The notes: generated by a model not told the origin, from the sequence alone. DNA of 39,299 nucleotides from Streptomyces aurantiacus JA 4570 (GCF_000414115.1 NZ_AOPZ01000036.1:1-39299), one strand, 5' to 3'. Numbered from the stretch's first letter, positions 26,477 to 36,155 are shown. Translations and numbers: made by a program.

Positions 26477-28012
26477 TCAAGAACCCTGCGGCTGGCGTGC
26501 CGCAGCCGTCGACAGACGAGGGCCCGTGGGGAGGAACTGGGACCACTCCGCGGGCACCGGGCTCACCTCCGTGTCGGCGTAACCGAGGCGGGTCTGGGCC
26601 TGCCGCGCCTCCTGTTCCTGCTGCTCCTGCTCCTTGCGCTGCTTCGGGGACGTGCCGATGCCCGCGTCGTCCGTCGCGCTGTCGCTGTTGGACTGCATCG
26701 CGTAACGCAGGCCCGTGTCGGTGGCCAGGAAGAGGGAGCCCGACTTCGTCTGCTTGCCGAGGAACTGCCGGTAGAGCTGGCCCGAGCCGGGAGTGACGTA
26801 CGCGCTCGACGAGCCGTTGGGCAGCGGCGCAGGGAAGTCCGGGCCCGCCCAAGTGCTCATCGTGGTATCGCCGTTGTCGGCGTCGACGTGGCGCAGGACG
26901 CTGCAGACCGTGTTGCGGCTGCCGGACGCCGTGGAGGCTTCGTTGGCGGGCTTCGGGGTCTCGCTCGGCCACCTGCGCTCCGCGCCGAACCACTCGGAGT
27001 CGGGGGTGAAAGCGCCGGGGCTGATGTGCCGGGCAAGCCCCCGCTGTCCCAGATCGACCAGATCCTGGCTGGCGAGAAGCAGGTGCGCGGTGAAGTCGGA
27101 GACCGGCGCGACTCGACCGGGCAGGACCACGTAGTGCCGCATCCTGTCCCCGTCACGGGCCTTGAGGACCATGCCCACCTTGTTCGCCGCCGGATCCTTG
27201 AGTCCTTCGACGTCGGCGTCGGTTCCGGGGACGCCGTCCACCTTCGGAAAGCGGATCCGGTCGCCGCGGTGGAGCGTCGCCAGCCATTCCCGGGACACGC
27301 GCTGCGGCTCGCTCTCCGACCTGACGAGGGTGCGCAGCAGGTGTTCGTCCGTGGCGGACACGCGATACGCGCGGCCGCGCGCGTCGACCACATACCGGGT
27401 CTTGTCGGGGCCGACTACGTACAACAGCTCGCCGCCACGCAGCCGTTCCGTGCCGTCGGTCCTGTCCTGCTCACGTTCCGCGAGCACGAACGCCGCCTTC
27501 TGGATGGCGCGGCCGCCCTGGACGGGGCGCTCGCACACCGCCCAGCGCTTGGCGGCGCCGGCCTCGGACGCGGAGGGCAGGCGGTCGGGGGCGTAGGGGA
27601 TGCCGATCGTGGCGCCGTGCGGGAGCTTGCCGTTGTCGAGGACGGACTCGTCGACCTTGATGACATCGCCCTTGCCGGCGTCGAGGAGGAGCTTCGCCGA
27701 CGCCATGTTGAGGACCGGGTGCAACTGGCGCTTGCCGTCGGTCTTGAGGACGACGTACCGCGTGGTGGACTCGCTCGCGATGATCACGTGTTCCTTCGGC
27801 TTGTCCCAGCCGGGCTTGGCCGCGGGCTTCAGCATCCCCCACGCGCCGAAGACCGCGAGGACGACCACCCCGACGATCAGGCCGGGCACCACCCCGCGCA
27901 GCGGGCGCGGTGCGCTCTCCTCCGAGCCCGAGGCCGAGGGCTGGATGAAGGCGGCGAGCGCGCGGCGCTTCGCGAAGGTGTAGGCGTTGAGTTCGTCGCG
28001 GCGTGAGGCCAT
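26477..28012 (-). CDS. eccB: EccB, type VII secretion core component
   Basis: A 511-aa protein opening with SRRDELNAYTFAKRRALAAF, the diagnostic EccB beginning. It has one membrane helix at 41-61 (VVPGLIVGVVVLAVFGAWGML) and a large extracellular domain with repeated beta segments and two conserved cysteines (AVCERP and NTVCSVL), probably disulfide-bonded. The C-terminus has a Gln/Glu-rich stretch (KQRKEQEQQEQEARQAQ) and a Pro-rich end. The start ATG at 28012 has GGGGGAAG 9 nt upstream. It is the first gene of an eccB-mycP operon and is divergent from eccE across 176 bp, which must hold both promoters; no convincing -35/-10 pair was found there. Confidence 0.95.
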   Translation of the reverse strand: MASRRDELNAYTFAKRRALAAFIQPSASGSEESAPRPLRGVVPGLIVGVVVLAVFGAWGMLKPAAKPGWDKPKEHVIIASESTTRYVVLKTDGKRQLHPVLNMASAKLLLDAGKGDVIKVDESVLDNGKLPHGATIGIPYAPDRLPSASEAGAAKRWAVCERPVQGGRAIQKAAFVLAEREQDRTDGTERLRGGELLYVVGPDKTRYVVDARGRAYRVSATDEHLLRTLVRSESEPQRVSREWLATLHRGDRIRFPKVDGVPGTDADVEGLKDPAANKVGMVLKARDGDRMRHYVVLPGRVAPVSDFTAHLLLASQDLVDLGQRGLARHISPGAFTPDSEWFGAERRWPSETPKPANEASTASGSRNTVCSVLRHVDADNGDTTMSTWAGPDFPAPLPNGSSSAYVTPGSGQLYRQFLGKQTKSGSLFLATDTGLRYAMQSNSDSATDDAGIGTSPKQRKEQEQQEQEARQAQTRLGYADTEVSPVPAEWSQFLPTGPRLSTAAARQPQGS

Positions 28013-28188
28013 GTGCGGCTGCTTCCCCCTGTCGTCGCTGGGGGTGCCCGGCCCTCACCCCTCAGTTGTCAGACCGAGCCTCTACTATGCCTGTTGTGTA
28101 ATCGCGCGTGTGGGGTGGGTTAGATTTCGGGGTTTCAAGCGCCTTGCACACCAGGGCAATTCGGGAGTTTCAACTGGGGGGTGGGCTC

Positions 28189-29511
28189 ATGGCTTCCGGA
28201 ACGCGGACGCGGTTACGGGGGCGGTCAAGTCCCGGGGGCCAAGGATCTCCCGGGGCCGTCGCCCCGGCTGCGCCAGGAGCCGGGAGACCGGTCGTCCCGC
28301 GTCCCCGCCCGCCATCGGCACGGTGGGGATCGTTTCGCCTGCAACGACTCGTCCTCGCGGAGGTCGCGGCCGCCCTGCTCGTGACCGGCTGGGCCGTGGG
28401 GGGCCTTGCCGTCGCGCTCGCGGGCGGCGTCGCCGCGGTCCTCGTGCTGCTCGCTGTCGTACGCCGCCACGGGCGCTCGCTCCCCGAACTCCTCAGCGCC
28501 TCCCGGGCGTTGAGGCAACGCGGGCGCCGCGCGGCCGAGACGCCGATACCACCGGGCACCGACCCCGCGTTCGCCCCGGCCCTCGAGTGCGACCCGTCCC
28601 TGCGGACGTACACCCATCGCGGCCGGGACCGGCGCGAGGTGGGAATGGTCGGAGACGGGACCTTCCTGTCCGCGGTACTGCAGATCGAGTCGGACGGGAC
28701 CGCCCTGCGCGTCGAGCACAGCCGCCGGCCCCTGCCGCTGGGCCTGGTGCGGGACACCCTCGAAGTGGACGGCATTCGGCTCGAGTCGGCCCAGATCGTG
28801 CTGCACACCCAGCCCGCGCCCGCCCTGCATCTCCCCCAGCAGTCCGTGGCCGTCAGCAACTACGCACCCCTGCAGGCGCAGACGGGCGCGCCGGCGGTGC
28901 GCATCACATGGATCGCCTTGAAGCTGGACCCCGAGCTGTGCCCCGAGGCCGTGGAGGCTCGTGGCGGTGGGCTCGGCGGAGCGCGGAAGTGCCTGATGCG
29001 GGCCGTGGACCATCTGGCGAGCCGACTGGCGGGCCAGGGCTTTCGGGCCACGGTCCTGAGCGAACAGGAGCTCACCGCCGCCCTCGCGACCTCGGCCTGC
29101 GCCAATCCACTGGTGACGGCGCAGTCCGGCCGCGACGACGTGCCGCAGCGGAGGACGGAGGAGTCCACGCGCTCCTGGCGCTGCGACAACCGCCGGCACA
29201 CGACCTACTGGGTGCGGCGCTGGCCGCAGTTGGGAGGTTCGAGCGGCCCGGCGCTGCCTCAGCTCGTCACCTTCCTCACCGCCGTTCCGACCCTCGCGAC
29301 CACCTTCAGCCTCACGTTGAGGCGTGACGGTCATCAAGAGGTCTCGATACGTGGCCATGTACGGGTGACGGGGCGCAGCGACCCCGAACTGGCCGCAGCG
29401 CGGGACGCGTTGGAGCGGGGCGCCCGGCAGGCAGGGACCGGACTAGTCCGGCTCGACCACGAACAGCTTCCCGGAATGCTCGCCACTCTGCCGCTCGGGG
29501 GGACTCGCTGA
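28189..29511 (+). CDS. eccE: EccE, type VII secretion membrane component
   Basis: A 440-aa protein. After a basic Pro-rich N-terminus come two adjacent membrane helices (about 53-72 and 74-91: LVLAEVAAALLVTGWAVGGL, VAAVLVLLAVV), then a cytosolic domain of mixed sequence ending near ATLPLGGTR. This is the EccE plan, the peripheral subunit of the ESX complex. EccE is the least conserved core subunit, so the call relies on layout plus position between eccB and the ATPase gene. The start is ATG at 28189, with GGGGGG upstream; an open frame exists from 28108 without a better site. Its stop overlaps the next ATG (TGATG). Confidence 0.85.
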   Translation: MASGTRTRLRGRSSPGGQGSPGAVAPAAPGAGRPVVPRPRPPSARWGSFRLQRLVLAEVAAALLVTGWAVGGLAVALAGGVAAVLVLLAVVRRHGRSLPELLSASRALRQRGRRAAETPIPPGTDPAFAPALECDPSLRTYTHRGRDRREVGMVGDGTFLSAVLQIESDGTALRVEHSRRPLPLGLVRDTLEVDGIRLESAQIVLHTQPAPALHLPQQSVAVSNYAPLQAQTGAPAVRITWIALKLDPELCPEAVEARGGGLGGARKCLMRAVDHLASRLAGQGFRATVLSEQELTAALATSACANPLVTAQSGRDDVPQRRTEESTRSWRCDNRRHTTYWVRRWPQLGGSSGPALPQLVTFLTAVPTLATTFSLTLRRDGHQEVSIRGHVRVTGRSDPELAAARDALERGARQAGTGLVRLDHEQLPGMLATLPLGGTR

Positions 29512-30323
29512 TGGCCACGACGTCGACCACGCCAGGCTCCGACTCCGGCACCGGCTCCGGCTCCGGCTCCGGCTCAAGTCCCGCGTCGCCGCTGCCAGCC
29601 GCGGCCGCGGGGCTTCGTGCCGCCCTGCGGGGAGGATTCGGGCTGCCCGGGCCACGCCATGGCCATCACGCTCTGTCGGCCGAGCAGGTGGACGCGCTCG
29701 CCCTGCCCATAGGAGACGACGGTGTGGTCGTCGGTGTGGACGCGCAGAGCCACCCCGCGGTGCTCGGGTTCAACCGGCCCACCCCCTATGACGTGCTGCT
29801 CATCGGCGGGCTCTGGACCGCGCAGGTCATCGCCCTGCGGGCGGCCGCCACCGGGGCCCGGGTCGCCGTCGAGACCGGGCGGGCCGAGTCCTGGGCGCAG
29901 CTCGTAGGGGCCCTCGGGGTCGGACCGGCAGGCATGTCCGTGCACGACGTGGGACGGGTGCCGCCGCTGGGGGCCTCGGCCGGGAGTCCGGTGCTGGTGG
30001 TGCGGGACTGCGGGATGCGGCCGCCCAGGGGGCGGGTGGTGTCCGGCGCGTGGCAGTCCGTGCTGACGCTGTTGCCGTATCTGAGCCCCGTGGCGCCCCG
30101 GCTCGTCCGACAGGCGCGGCTCGTGGGGGTGCAGCGCGTATCGCCCGACGAGGCGACGCAGGTCGGGCGCCTGCTCGGGCTGCCCCGCGGGGACGTGGAG
30201 TCGCTGCCGACGCTCGCCGACGGCGTGACGCTGTGGTGCGCCGAACGCGACCGGCAGTACGTGATGACTCGGGCCACCGACGCGGAGAACGGGTTGCTGG
30301 GGGCCGCTCGGCGGATGGACTGA
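29511..30323 (+). CDS. ESX-associated protein of unknown function
   Basis: A 270-aa protein. The start is low-complexity (PGSDSGTGSGSGSGSGSS), then comes an apparently soluble alpha/beta region (VDALALPIGDDGVVVGVDAQSHPAVLG..., YDVLLIGGLWTAQVIALRAAATGARVAV). The chain has no signal peptide or membrane helix. The first half recalls the end domain of EccE-type proteins, and the hydrophobic-glycine alternation GGLWTAQVIALRAAATGARV looks like a nucleotide-fold strand-loop-helix, but no Walker motif is present. It overlaps eccE by 1 bp and is clearly part of the same operon. A gene of this size sits beside eccE in other Streptomyces, as I recall. It may be an accessory assembly factor. Confidence 0.75.
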   Translation: MATTSTTPGSDSGTGSGSGSGSSPASPLPAAAAGLRAALRGGFGLPGPRHGHHALSAEQVDALALPIGDDGVVVGVDAQSHPAVLGFNRPTPYDVLLIGGLWTAQVIALRAAATGARVAVETGRAESWAQLVGALGVGPAGMSVHDVGRVPPLGASAGSPVLVVRDCGMRPPRGRVVSGAWQSVLTLLPYLSPVAPRLVRQARLVGVQRVSPDEATQVGRLLGLPRGDVESLPTLADGVTLWCAERDRQYVMTRATDAENGLLGAARRMD

Positions 30324-30615
30324 ACGGATTTCGGGGGCGCTTCGGGGGTTTTGGGGTGGATGGCCTGTTTGTTCCAGGGGGATTGGGGTGGGTTGGCCGG
30401 GCTTGAGTGGGAGGTGGCGCAAGGGACTGCGAACGTGCGGTGGACTGGCCTGCCGTGCTCGTGCTTTTGGTGATTAGGCTGGGACTGGGCGCGACGTCAG
30501 AACCCGCGAGGGGGGTGTGCGCGTCCCGCACACGGGGAGAGCCAGGCGGATCGGACGACAGGAACGGTCGCCCCCCACCACGGCACGAGCGTGCTCGACC
30601 ACACCAGGAGGCATT

Positions 30616-33600
30616 GTGAACAGCGATCGGGACAAGATCCGCGGCGGCTGGGACACACCCGTCGACGATCAGTCCGACGCGGAGTCCGCTGCCGAGACAA
30701 CGGGCGAGTTCACCATCGATTACGCCCCTCCCGCCTGGTACACGCAGAACGCGTCCGGCAGCGCGGGGGAGACTCCCTCCACTCCGCCCGCTTCTTCGTC
30801 CGCTTCTTCGTCTGCGGCTGCTGTTGACTCCGGCTCCGGCTCCGGCTCCGACATGGGTACGGGTACGGGCTCTGCGCCCGGGACGGGTGCGGATTCCGGC
30901 GAGTTCGGGGCTTCTGCCGGGGCGGACGCCGCTCCCGGTGCTTCGGTCACCGCCGTGCCCAAGCTTCCCGTCGGCAGTGGGTTCCAGCCCGCGCCGCCGC
31001 CCACGGGCCGGCCGCTCACCCCGCCCGCCCCGCTGATGCCGCCCACCGCGCCGGCTCCGACCGCTCCGCCCGCCACGCCTCCCGCGTCCGGCGGTGCCGC
31101 CGACTGGAGCGGTGCCGTCGCCGGCGCCGCCTCCTCTGTTCCTGTACGTGATGTGGGGGCCGGGAGCAGCGAGGAGCCCGCCCCCGCCGCCGAGAGCCTC
31201 GGCGGGGGCGACCTGGAGAGCGGCGCCACCATGCGCTTCTCCCCCGCCGCCCTCCGGCGTGAGATGGCCGAGCGTGACGCGGCCGGTGAACGTGATGCGT
31301 CGGGTGAACGTGACGCGTCCGGTGACGAGGACGGTGCTGGCGAGGCCCAGGCGGGCCAGGACGCCGAGAGTGCGTCCGTCGACGGTTCGGCTGTGCCTTC
31401 GGAAGACGAGGCGGACAGCCAGGGCGACGGTGTCGGCGAAGTCGATGTAGCCGGTGAAGCCGGTGAAGCCGGTGAAGCCGGTGAAGCCGGTGAAGCCGGT
31501 GAGGCGGATGCCGACTCGCTCGTCGACGCTTCCTTTGGCGCTGATCCTCGGTCTGACAGTGCTGATCCCCAGTCCAAAGTCAGCTCCGACGTCGAGGACT
31601 CGGATGAGCGTGAGGGCGACGGCGAAGGCGAGGGTACGTCTGCCGACGTGACGTCGTCCCCTGAGGTCACCTCCGCCCCCGAGGCCGAGGTCGAGGTGGA
31701 GACCAAGTCCGCGCCCGCGCCCGAGCCCGACGCAGCCGTCGACGCCGATGACGTACAGGATTCCGCCCCGCCCGCGTGGACCCCGCCGCCCGCACCGGAC
31801 AGCGGGCTTCCGCCGTTGCCGCCCGCCTTCCAGCCCGCCGCGCCGACCTCCGCCCCCCAGTGGCCCGTGCCGACGCAGGCCGCCGCTGCCCCACAGGACC
31901 AGCAGCCCGTCGAGCCGCAGGCACCCGTTCAGCAGGAACCGGCGGCACAGGATCCCGCGCCGCAGCCGCCGGCCCCGCATGCCTGGTCCACGCCGACCGG
32001 TCCCGTCACGCCCACCGCGCAGCCGCCCGCGGCCGCCCCGGCCGCAGAGGCACCCGCTCCCCCGCAGAGCGGGTACGGGTTCCCCGCCCCTGGCCCGGCC
32101 GCCGCCTCGGGTACGCCCAACGCTCCCGCCCCGCAGGGGAGTTACGGATTCCCCCAGGCTTCGCAGCAGCAGCCACAGCCGCCCGCCCCGCCCGTCGCGC
32201 AGCCGCAGGCAGCCATGCCTCCGGCCCCCACCCCGGCCCCGGCCCCGGCCCCCGAAGCACAGCAGGCTCCCCCGCCCTCCGCCCCCGTACCGCCGCAGCA
32301 GACCGCACAGCCGCAGGCCCAGCCGCAGCCGCAGGCCCAGCCCCAGTTGCCGCAGCAGGGCCAGTACGGCCAGACGCACCAGCCGCAGGTGCCGCAGCAG
32401 GCGCCGGGGCCGTACCAGCAGCAGCCCGCTCAGGCCCAGGGGCAGCCGCAACAGCCCTTCCAGCAGGGGCCGTTCCCGCAGCAGGGACCGTTCCCGCAGC
32501 AAGGGCAGTTCCCGCAGCCGCAGAGCCACCAGCCGCCGCAGGGCCAGCAACCGCTGCCGCCCGCCCAGCCGGTGCAGCCGCAGGACCAGCAGCAGGCGCA
32601 GGCCGCTCAGCCGCAGGGCCAGCCCCTGCCGCCCGCCCAGCAAGTCCCCCAGCAGGGTCAGCCCCAGCCCCCGGCGCAACCGCAGGCGCACCCGGGGGGT
32701 CAGCAGCCGTACCCGCAGGGGCAGCCCGCCGCCCAGCCGGCGCCCGTCGACCCGCGTACGGGAGCCGCCTGGCCGCAGCCCGTGCAGCACGACCAGCGGG
32801 AGCGGACCAACCCGGGCGCGCCGCTCGGGTACACCGCCGCCGTCGAGCTGTCCTCCGACCGGCTGCTCAACAACAAGAAGCAGAAGGCGAAGAGCCACCG
32901 GCCGGTCGGCGGATCGCGGTTCAAGATCGGGGGCAAGAAGGAGGAGGCCGAGCGGCAGCGGAAGCTGGAGCTGATCCGTACGCCCGTCCTGTCCTGCTAC
33001 CGGATCGCCGTCATCTCGCTCAAGGGCGGCGTCGGCAAGACGACCACGACCACCGCGCTCGGCTCGACGCTGGCCAGCGAGCGGCAGGACAAGATCCTCG
33101 CCATCGACGCCAACCCGGACGCCGGTACGCTCGGGCGGCGCGTGCGGCGCGAGACCGGGGCGACCATCCGCGACCTGGTGCAGGCGATTCCGTACCTCAA
33201 CTCGTACATGGACATCCGGCGCTTCACCTCGCAGGCGCCGTCCGGGCTCGAGATCATCGCCAACGACGTCGACCCGGCCGTGTCCACGACGTTCAACGAC
33301 GAGGACTACCGGCGCGCGATCGACGTACTGGGCAAGCAGTACCCGATCATCCTCACCGACTCCGGGACCGGGCTGCTCTACAGCGCGATGCGCGGGGTCC
33401 TCGACCTCGCCGACCAGCTCATCATCATCTCCACGCCGTCCGTGGACGGGGCGAGCAGCGCCTCCACGACGCTCGACTGGCTGTCCGCGCACGGGTACGC
33501 GGATCTCGTGTCGCGGTCCCTCACCGTCATCTCCGGAGTGCGGGAGACCGGGAAGATGATCAAGGTGGAGGACATCGTGTCGCACTTCGAGACGCGGTGC

Positions 33601-33924
33601 CGGGGGGTGGTGGTCGTGCCCTTCGACGAGCATCTGGCCGCCGGGGCCGAGGTCAATCTGGACATGATGCGGCCGAAGGTGCGTGAGGCGTACTTCAATC
33701 TTTCGGCGATGGTGGCCGAGGACTTCGTGCGGGCGCAGCAGGCTCAGGGGCTGTGGACGTCGGACGGCAATCCGCCGCCCCGGGTGGCTCCGCCCATGCC
33801 TGGGCAGGGCTGGCAGCCGGCCCAGCCGGGGCAGGCTCCCGGTTACGGTTACCCGGCGCCCGGGCAGGGGGTGCCGCCGGTCGGCGGAGCGCCGGAGGCC
33901 CCGGCTCAGCCGCCCCAGCAGTAG
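30616..33924 (+). CDS. MinD/ParA-type ATPase with Pro/Gln-rich N-terminal half (EspI-like)
   Basis: A 1102-aa protein. Residues 1-about 740 are low-complexity: acidic Ser/Gly/Ala segments, a six-fold Ala-Gly-Glu repeat, then Pro/Gln/Ala-rich sequence. The C-terminal domain (about 790-1050) is a MinD/ParA-type ATPase with deviant Walker A KGGVGKTT (803-810), [13 protein letters not shown], and [11 protein letters not shown], followed by a short Pro/Gly/Gln tail. In mycobacterial ESX-1, EspI has the same plan (Pro-rich region plus ParA-like ATPase) and adjusts secretion to energy state; that is the closest analogy. The start is GTG at 30616, with AGGAGG 4 nt upstream. A strong terminator lies 19 bp past the stop. 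No promoter is evident in the 292 bp before it. Confidence 0.88.
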   Translation: MNSDRDKIRGGWDTPVDDQSDAESAAETTGEFTIDYAPPAWYTQNASGSAGETPSTPPASSSASSSAAAVDSGSGSGSDMGTGTGSAPGTGADSGEFGASAGADAAPGASVTAVPKLPVGSGFQPAPPPTGRPLTPPAPLMPPTAPAPTAPPATPPASGGAADWSGAVAGAASSVPVRDVGAGSSEEPAPAAESLGGGDLESGATMRFSPAALRREMAERDAAGERDASGERDASGDEDGAGEAQAGQDAESASVDGSAVPSEDEADSQGDGVGEVDVAGEAGEAGEAGEAGEAGEADADSLVDASFGADPRSDSADPQSKVSSDVEDSDEREGDGEGEGTSADVTSSPEVTSAPEAEVEVETKSAPAPEPDAAVDADDVQDSAPPAWTPPPAPDSGLPPLPPAFQPAAPTSAPQWPVPTQAAAAPQDQQPVEPQAPVQQEPAAQDPAPQPPAPHAWSTPTGPVTPTAQPPAAAPAAEAPAPPQSGYGFPAPGPAAASGTPNAPAPQGSYGFPQASQQQPQPPAPPVAQPQAAMPPAPTPAPAPAPEAQQAPPPSAPVPPQQTAQPQAQPQPQAQPQLPQQGQYGQTHQPQVPQQAPGPYQQQPAQAQGQPQQPFQQGPFPQQGPFPQQGQFPQPQSHQPPQGQQPLPPAQPVQPQDQQQAQAAQPQGQPLPPAQQVPQQGQPQPPAQPQAHPGGQQPYPQGQPAAQPAPVDPRTGAAWPQPVQHDQRERTNPGAPLGYTAAVELSSDRLLNNKKQKAKSHRPVGGSRFKIGGKKEEAERQRKLELIRTPVLSCYRIAVISLKGGVGKTTTTTALGSTLASERQDKILAIDANPDAGTLGRRVRRETGATIRDLVQAIPYLNSYMDIRRFTSQAPSGLEIIANDVDPAVSTTFNDEDYRRAIDVLGKQYPIILTDSGTGLLYSAMRGVLDLADQLIIISTPSVDGASSASTTLDWLSAHGYADLVSRSLTVISGVRETGKMIKVEDIVSHFETRCRGVVVVPFDEHLAAGAEVNLDMMRPKVREAYFNLSAMVAEDFVRAQQAQGLWTSDGNPPPRVAPPMPGQGWQPAQPGQAPGYGYPAPGQGVPPVGGAPEAPAQPPQQ
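31450..31503 (+). repeat. Six-copy 9-bp tandem repeat inside the ATPase gene
   Basis: GCCGGTGAA (last copy GCCGGTGAG) is repeated six times and encodes six Ala-Gly-Glu units. Just upstream (about 31,258-31,330) an 18-bp unit encodes [12 protein letters not shown] three times. The repeats are in frame, so copy-number change would alter length without breaking the frame. Confidence 0.9.
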
Positions 33925-33942
33925 CGACTGCCGTCAGCCAAT

Positions 33943-33974
33943 AAGGGCCCGCGCCACCTCTGGTGCGGGCCCTT
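33943..33974. terminator. Strong terminator at the end of the ESX locus
   Basis: A stem of 14 bp (10 perfect pairs, one G-U, 3 more pairs) between 33943-33956 and 33961-33974 with a 4-nt CCTC loop lies 19 bp past the ATPase stop. It is the clearest intrinsic terminator in the window and marks the boundary between the ESX block and the ABC transporter. Confidence 0.85.
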
Positions 33975-34045
33975 CGTGTTGCCGCGCCCCCCCACATGGC
34001 CAGGGCGGGCGGGTCCAACTGCCACCCCCCGACCAGCGCGGCGTC

Positions 34046-34061
34046 AGTGGTCTTGACCAAT
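34046..34061. promoter_or_regulatory. DasR-type operator (dre-like) upstream of the ABC transporter
   Basis: AGTGGTCTTGACCAAT contains the inverted repeat TGGTC-TT-GACCA and matches the DasR operator consensus as I remember it (ACTGGTCTAGACCAGT) at 13 of 16 positions. DasR is the GntR-family regulator of N-acetylglucosamine and chitin metabolism in Streptomyces. It lies 58 bp before the putative -35 of the transporter operon and outside any gene. Other GntR-family regulators bind similar sites. Confidence 0.45.
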
Positions 34062-34119
34062 GCGGGTGAAATCCCGGTCAACTCGTTATTTCCGCAGGCC
34101 ACATGGGGTTCACCGGCCG

Positions 34120-34149
34120 TTGACGCGCGATGACCGGCGCTGATACACA
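34120..34149 (+). promoter_or_regulatory. Probable promoter of the peptide transporter operon
   Basis: TTGACG (34120-34125) is followed after 18 bp by TACACA (34144-34149). The -35 is close to consensus and the -10 moderate. The leader to the ATG at 34233 would be about 75 nt. The remaining part of 33925-34232 holds the terminator and the dre-like site and no gene. Confidence 0.4.
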
Positions 34150-34232
34150 CACATCAACCCAACCGACGTTCCTTGATCACGTAGCCGTAACCAGCCATCT
34201 CTGCGCAAGCGATGACGCGAGGTCAGCGATCC

Positions 34233-36152
34233 ATGGACACACAAGATCAGCACGGCAGAACACGGTCATCATCAGCGGCCCCCGCGGGGAAGCCCCGCTC
34301 CCGCCGCCCCCGCGGCCTCCGCCCCCGCGGCCTCCTCGTCGCCGCCGCGGCCGCCGCCCTCACGCTCACCGGGGGCCTGGCGACCCCCCTCAACCCGGCG
34401 CCGCAGCAGGCGGATGCCAGGCCGGCGCAGGCCAAGGACGACGGCAAGAAGACCCTCACCGTCGCGGTGGCGCAGAGTGTCGACTCGCTCAGCCCGTTCG
34501 TCGCGCAGCGTCTGCTCAGCACCAGCATCCACCGGCTGACGTACGAGTACCTCACGAACTACGACGCCAAGGACAATCACGCGGTCCCGGCGTTCGCCAC
34601 CAAGTGGGAGCCGTCGGCGGACAAGCTCACCTGGACGTACACCATCCGGTCGAATTCCAAGTGGTCGGACGGGAAGAAGGCGACGGCCGAGGACGCCGCC
34701 TGGACGTTCAACAAAATCATGTCCAAGGAGGGCACGGCCACCTCGAACTCCAACTTCGTCACCAATTTCAAGAAGGTGACGGCCCCCTCCCCCACCAAGC
34801 TCGTCATCGAGCTCAAGAAGCCGCAGTCGACCATGGCGGCGCTCGATGTCCCGATCGTTCCCAAGCATGTCTGGGAGAAGGTCGACGACATCTCCAAGTT
34901 CAACAACGACAAGGATTTCCCGGTCGTCGGGAACGGTCCTTTCATTCTCTCCGACTTCAAGGTCGACCAGTACGTGAAGCTGAAGGCCAACAAGAATTTC
35001 TGGCGCGGCGCGCCGAAGTTCGACGAGCTGGTCTTCAAGACGTACAAGGACCAGGACGCCGCGGTCGCGGCGCTCAGGAAGGGCGAGGTGTCCTTCGTCG
35101 CGGGCCAGCCCGCGCTGACGCCCGCTCAGGCGAACGGCCTCAAGGGCGAGCCGGACATCAAGGTGAACAACGGCCCGGGCCGCCGGTTCTTCGCCATCGC
35201 CACCAACCCGGGGGCCCGCACCCAGGACGGCAAGAAGTTCGGCGACGGCCACCCCGCGCTGCTCGACAAGCGGGTCCGCCAGGCGCTCTTCCTCTCCGTG
35301 GACAGGAAGACGATCGTCGACAAGGTGTTCCAGGGGAACGCGGTGGAGGGCGCCGGGTACATTCCGCCGCGCTTCTCCGACTACACCTGGAAGCCGTCCG
35401 CCGAGCAGGAGCTGAAGTACGACCCGAAGCGGGCGGCGCGGCTCCTCGACGAGGCGGGATACAAGAAGAAGGGCGGCAAGCGCGTCGGCAAGGACGGCAA
35501 GCCGCTCGACTTCCGGATTCTGTGCCATGCCACGGATCCCAATGACAAGGCCGTCGGCAAGTATCTGAAGGAATGGTGGGGGGATCTCGGCATCGGCCTC
35601 AAGGTCAATTGCCTCGATGACGTGTCCGTGCCCTGGTACGCGGGCGAGTACGACCTCGCCTTCGACGGCTGGTCCGTCAATCCCGACCCCGACTTCGTCC
35701 TCGGCATCCACACCTGCGCCGCGCTGCCCGAGAAGGCCAAGGAGAGCGCCGCGACGGACAACTTCATCTGCGACAAGAAGTTCGACGAACTGTACGAGAA
35801 GCAGCTCGCCGAGTACGACCCGGCCAAACGCGCCGAGCTGGTCAAGCAGATGCAGTCGTGGCTGTACGACTCGGGCTACATGAACGTCATCGCGTACCCG
35901 AACGCCGTCGAGGCGTATCGCACGGACCAGATCAAGTCGCTCACCACCATGCCGTCGGCCGCGGGCAACATCTACGGTCAGGACGGCTATTGGAGTTGGT
36001 GGTCGGCGGTACCGGCGAGTGGGAAGAGTTCTTCCGATGGTGGCAGCTCGACCGGTGTCATCATCGGTATCGCCGTCGCCGCGGTGGTGCTCGCCGGCGG
36101 CGGAGCCCTGATCGCCCTGCGCCGCCGCTCAACCGCAGAGGACCGCGAGTAA
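34233..36152 (+). CDS. Family-5 (peptide-type) solute-binding protein with C-terminal membrane anchor
   Basis: A 639-aa ABC-transporter solute-binding protein (SBP_bac_5). It has a basic n-region and a hydrophobic signal (LLVAAAAAALTLTGG), the early signature LTVAVAQSVDSLSPF, TWTYTIRSNSKWSDGKKATAEDAAWTF, and KRVRQALFLSVDRKTIVDKVF. The family usually binds di- or oligopeptides, but also nickel, haem or sugars, so the substrate is open. There is no lipobox cysteine; instead a C-terminal helix GVIIGIAVAAVVLAGGGALIAL followed by RRRST anchors it. The start ATG at 34233 (MDTQDQHG) has GAGG upstream; ATG at 34212 lacks a site. It is first in the operon, 3 bp before the permease gene. Confidence 0.92.
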   Translation: MDTQDQHGRTRSSSAAPAGKPRSRRPRGLRPRGLLVAAAAAALTLTGGLATPLNPAPQQADARPAQAKDDGKKTLTVAVAQSVDSLSPFVAQRLLSTSIHRLTYEYLTNYDAKDNHAVPAFATKWEPSADKLTWTYTIRSNSKWSDGKKATAEDAAWTFNKIMSKEGTATSNSNFVTNFKKVTAPSPTKLVIELKKPQSTMAALDVPIVPKHVWEKVDDISKFNNDKDFPVVGNGPFILSDFKVDQYVKLKANKNFWRGAPKFDELVFKTYKDQDAAVAALRKGEVSFVAGQPALTPAQANGLKGEPDIKVNNGPGRRFFAIATNPGARTQDGKKFGDGHPALLDKRVRQALFLSVDRKTIVDKVFQGNAVEGAGYIPPRFSDYTWKPSAEQELKYDPKRAARLLDEAGYKKKGGKRVGKDGKPLDFRILCHATDPNDKAVGKYLKEWWGDLGIGLKVNCLDDVSVPWYAGEYDLAFDGWSVNPDPDFVLGIHTCAALPEKAKESAATDNFICDKKFDELYEKQLAEYDPAKRAELVKQMQSWLYDSGYMNVIAYPNAVEAYRTDQIKSLTTMPSAAGNIYGQDGYWSWWSAVPASGKSSSDGGSSTGVIIGIAVAAVVLAGGGALIALRRRSTAEDRE

Positions 36153-36155
36153 CGC

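Noticed and set aside
30324..30615. Possible small gene or promoter in the interval before the ATPase gene
   Set aside because: The G/T-rich stretch has no credible ORF, hairpin or -35/-10 pair; the ATPase gene may simply be read through from the eccE operon.
31450..31503. CRISPR-like regular repeats
   Set aside because: The units are 9 bp, contiguous and in frame, without spacers; this is a coding microsatellite.
29827..33633. 1268-codon open frame on the minus strand opposite the ATPase gene
   Set aside because: The frame is a mirror of GC-saturated, repetitive coding sequence: its product is Arg/Gly/Leu-rich low complexity, has no ribosome site, and runs antisense to a gene with clear MinD motifs.
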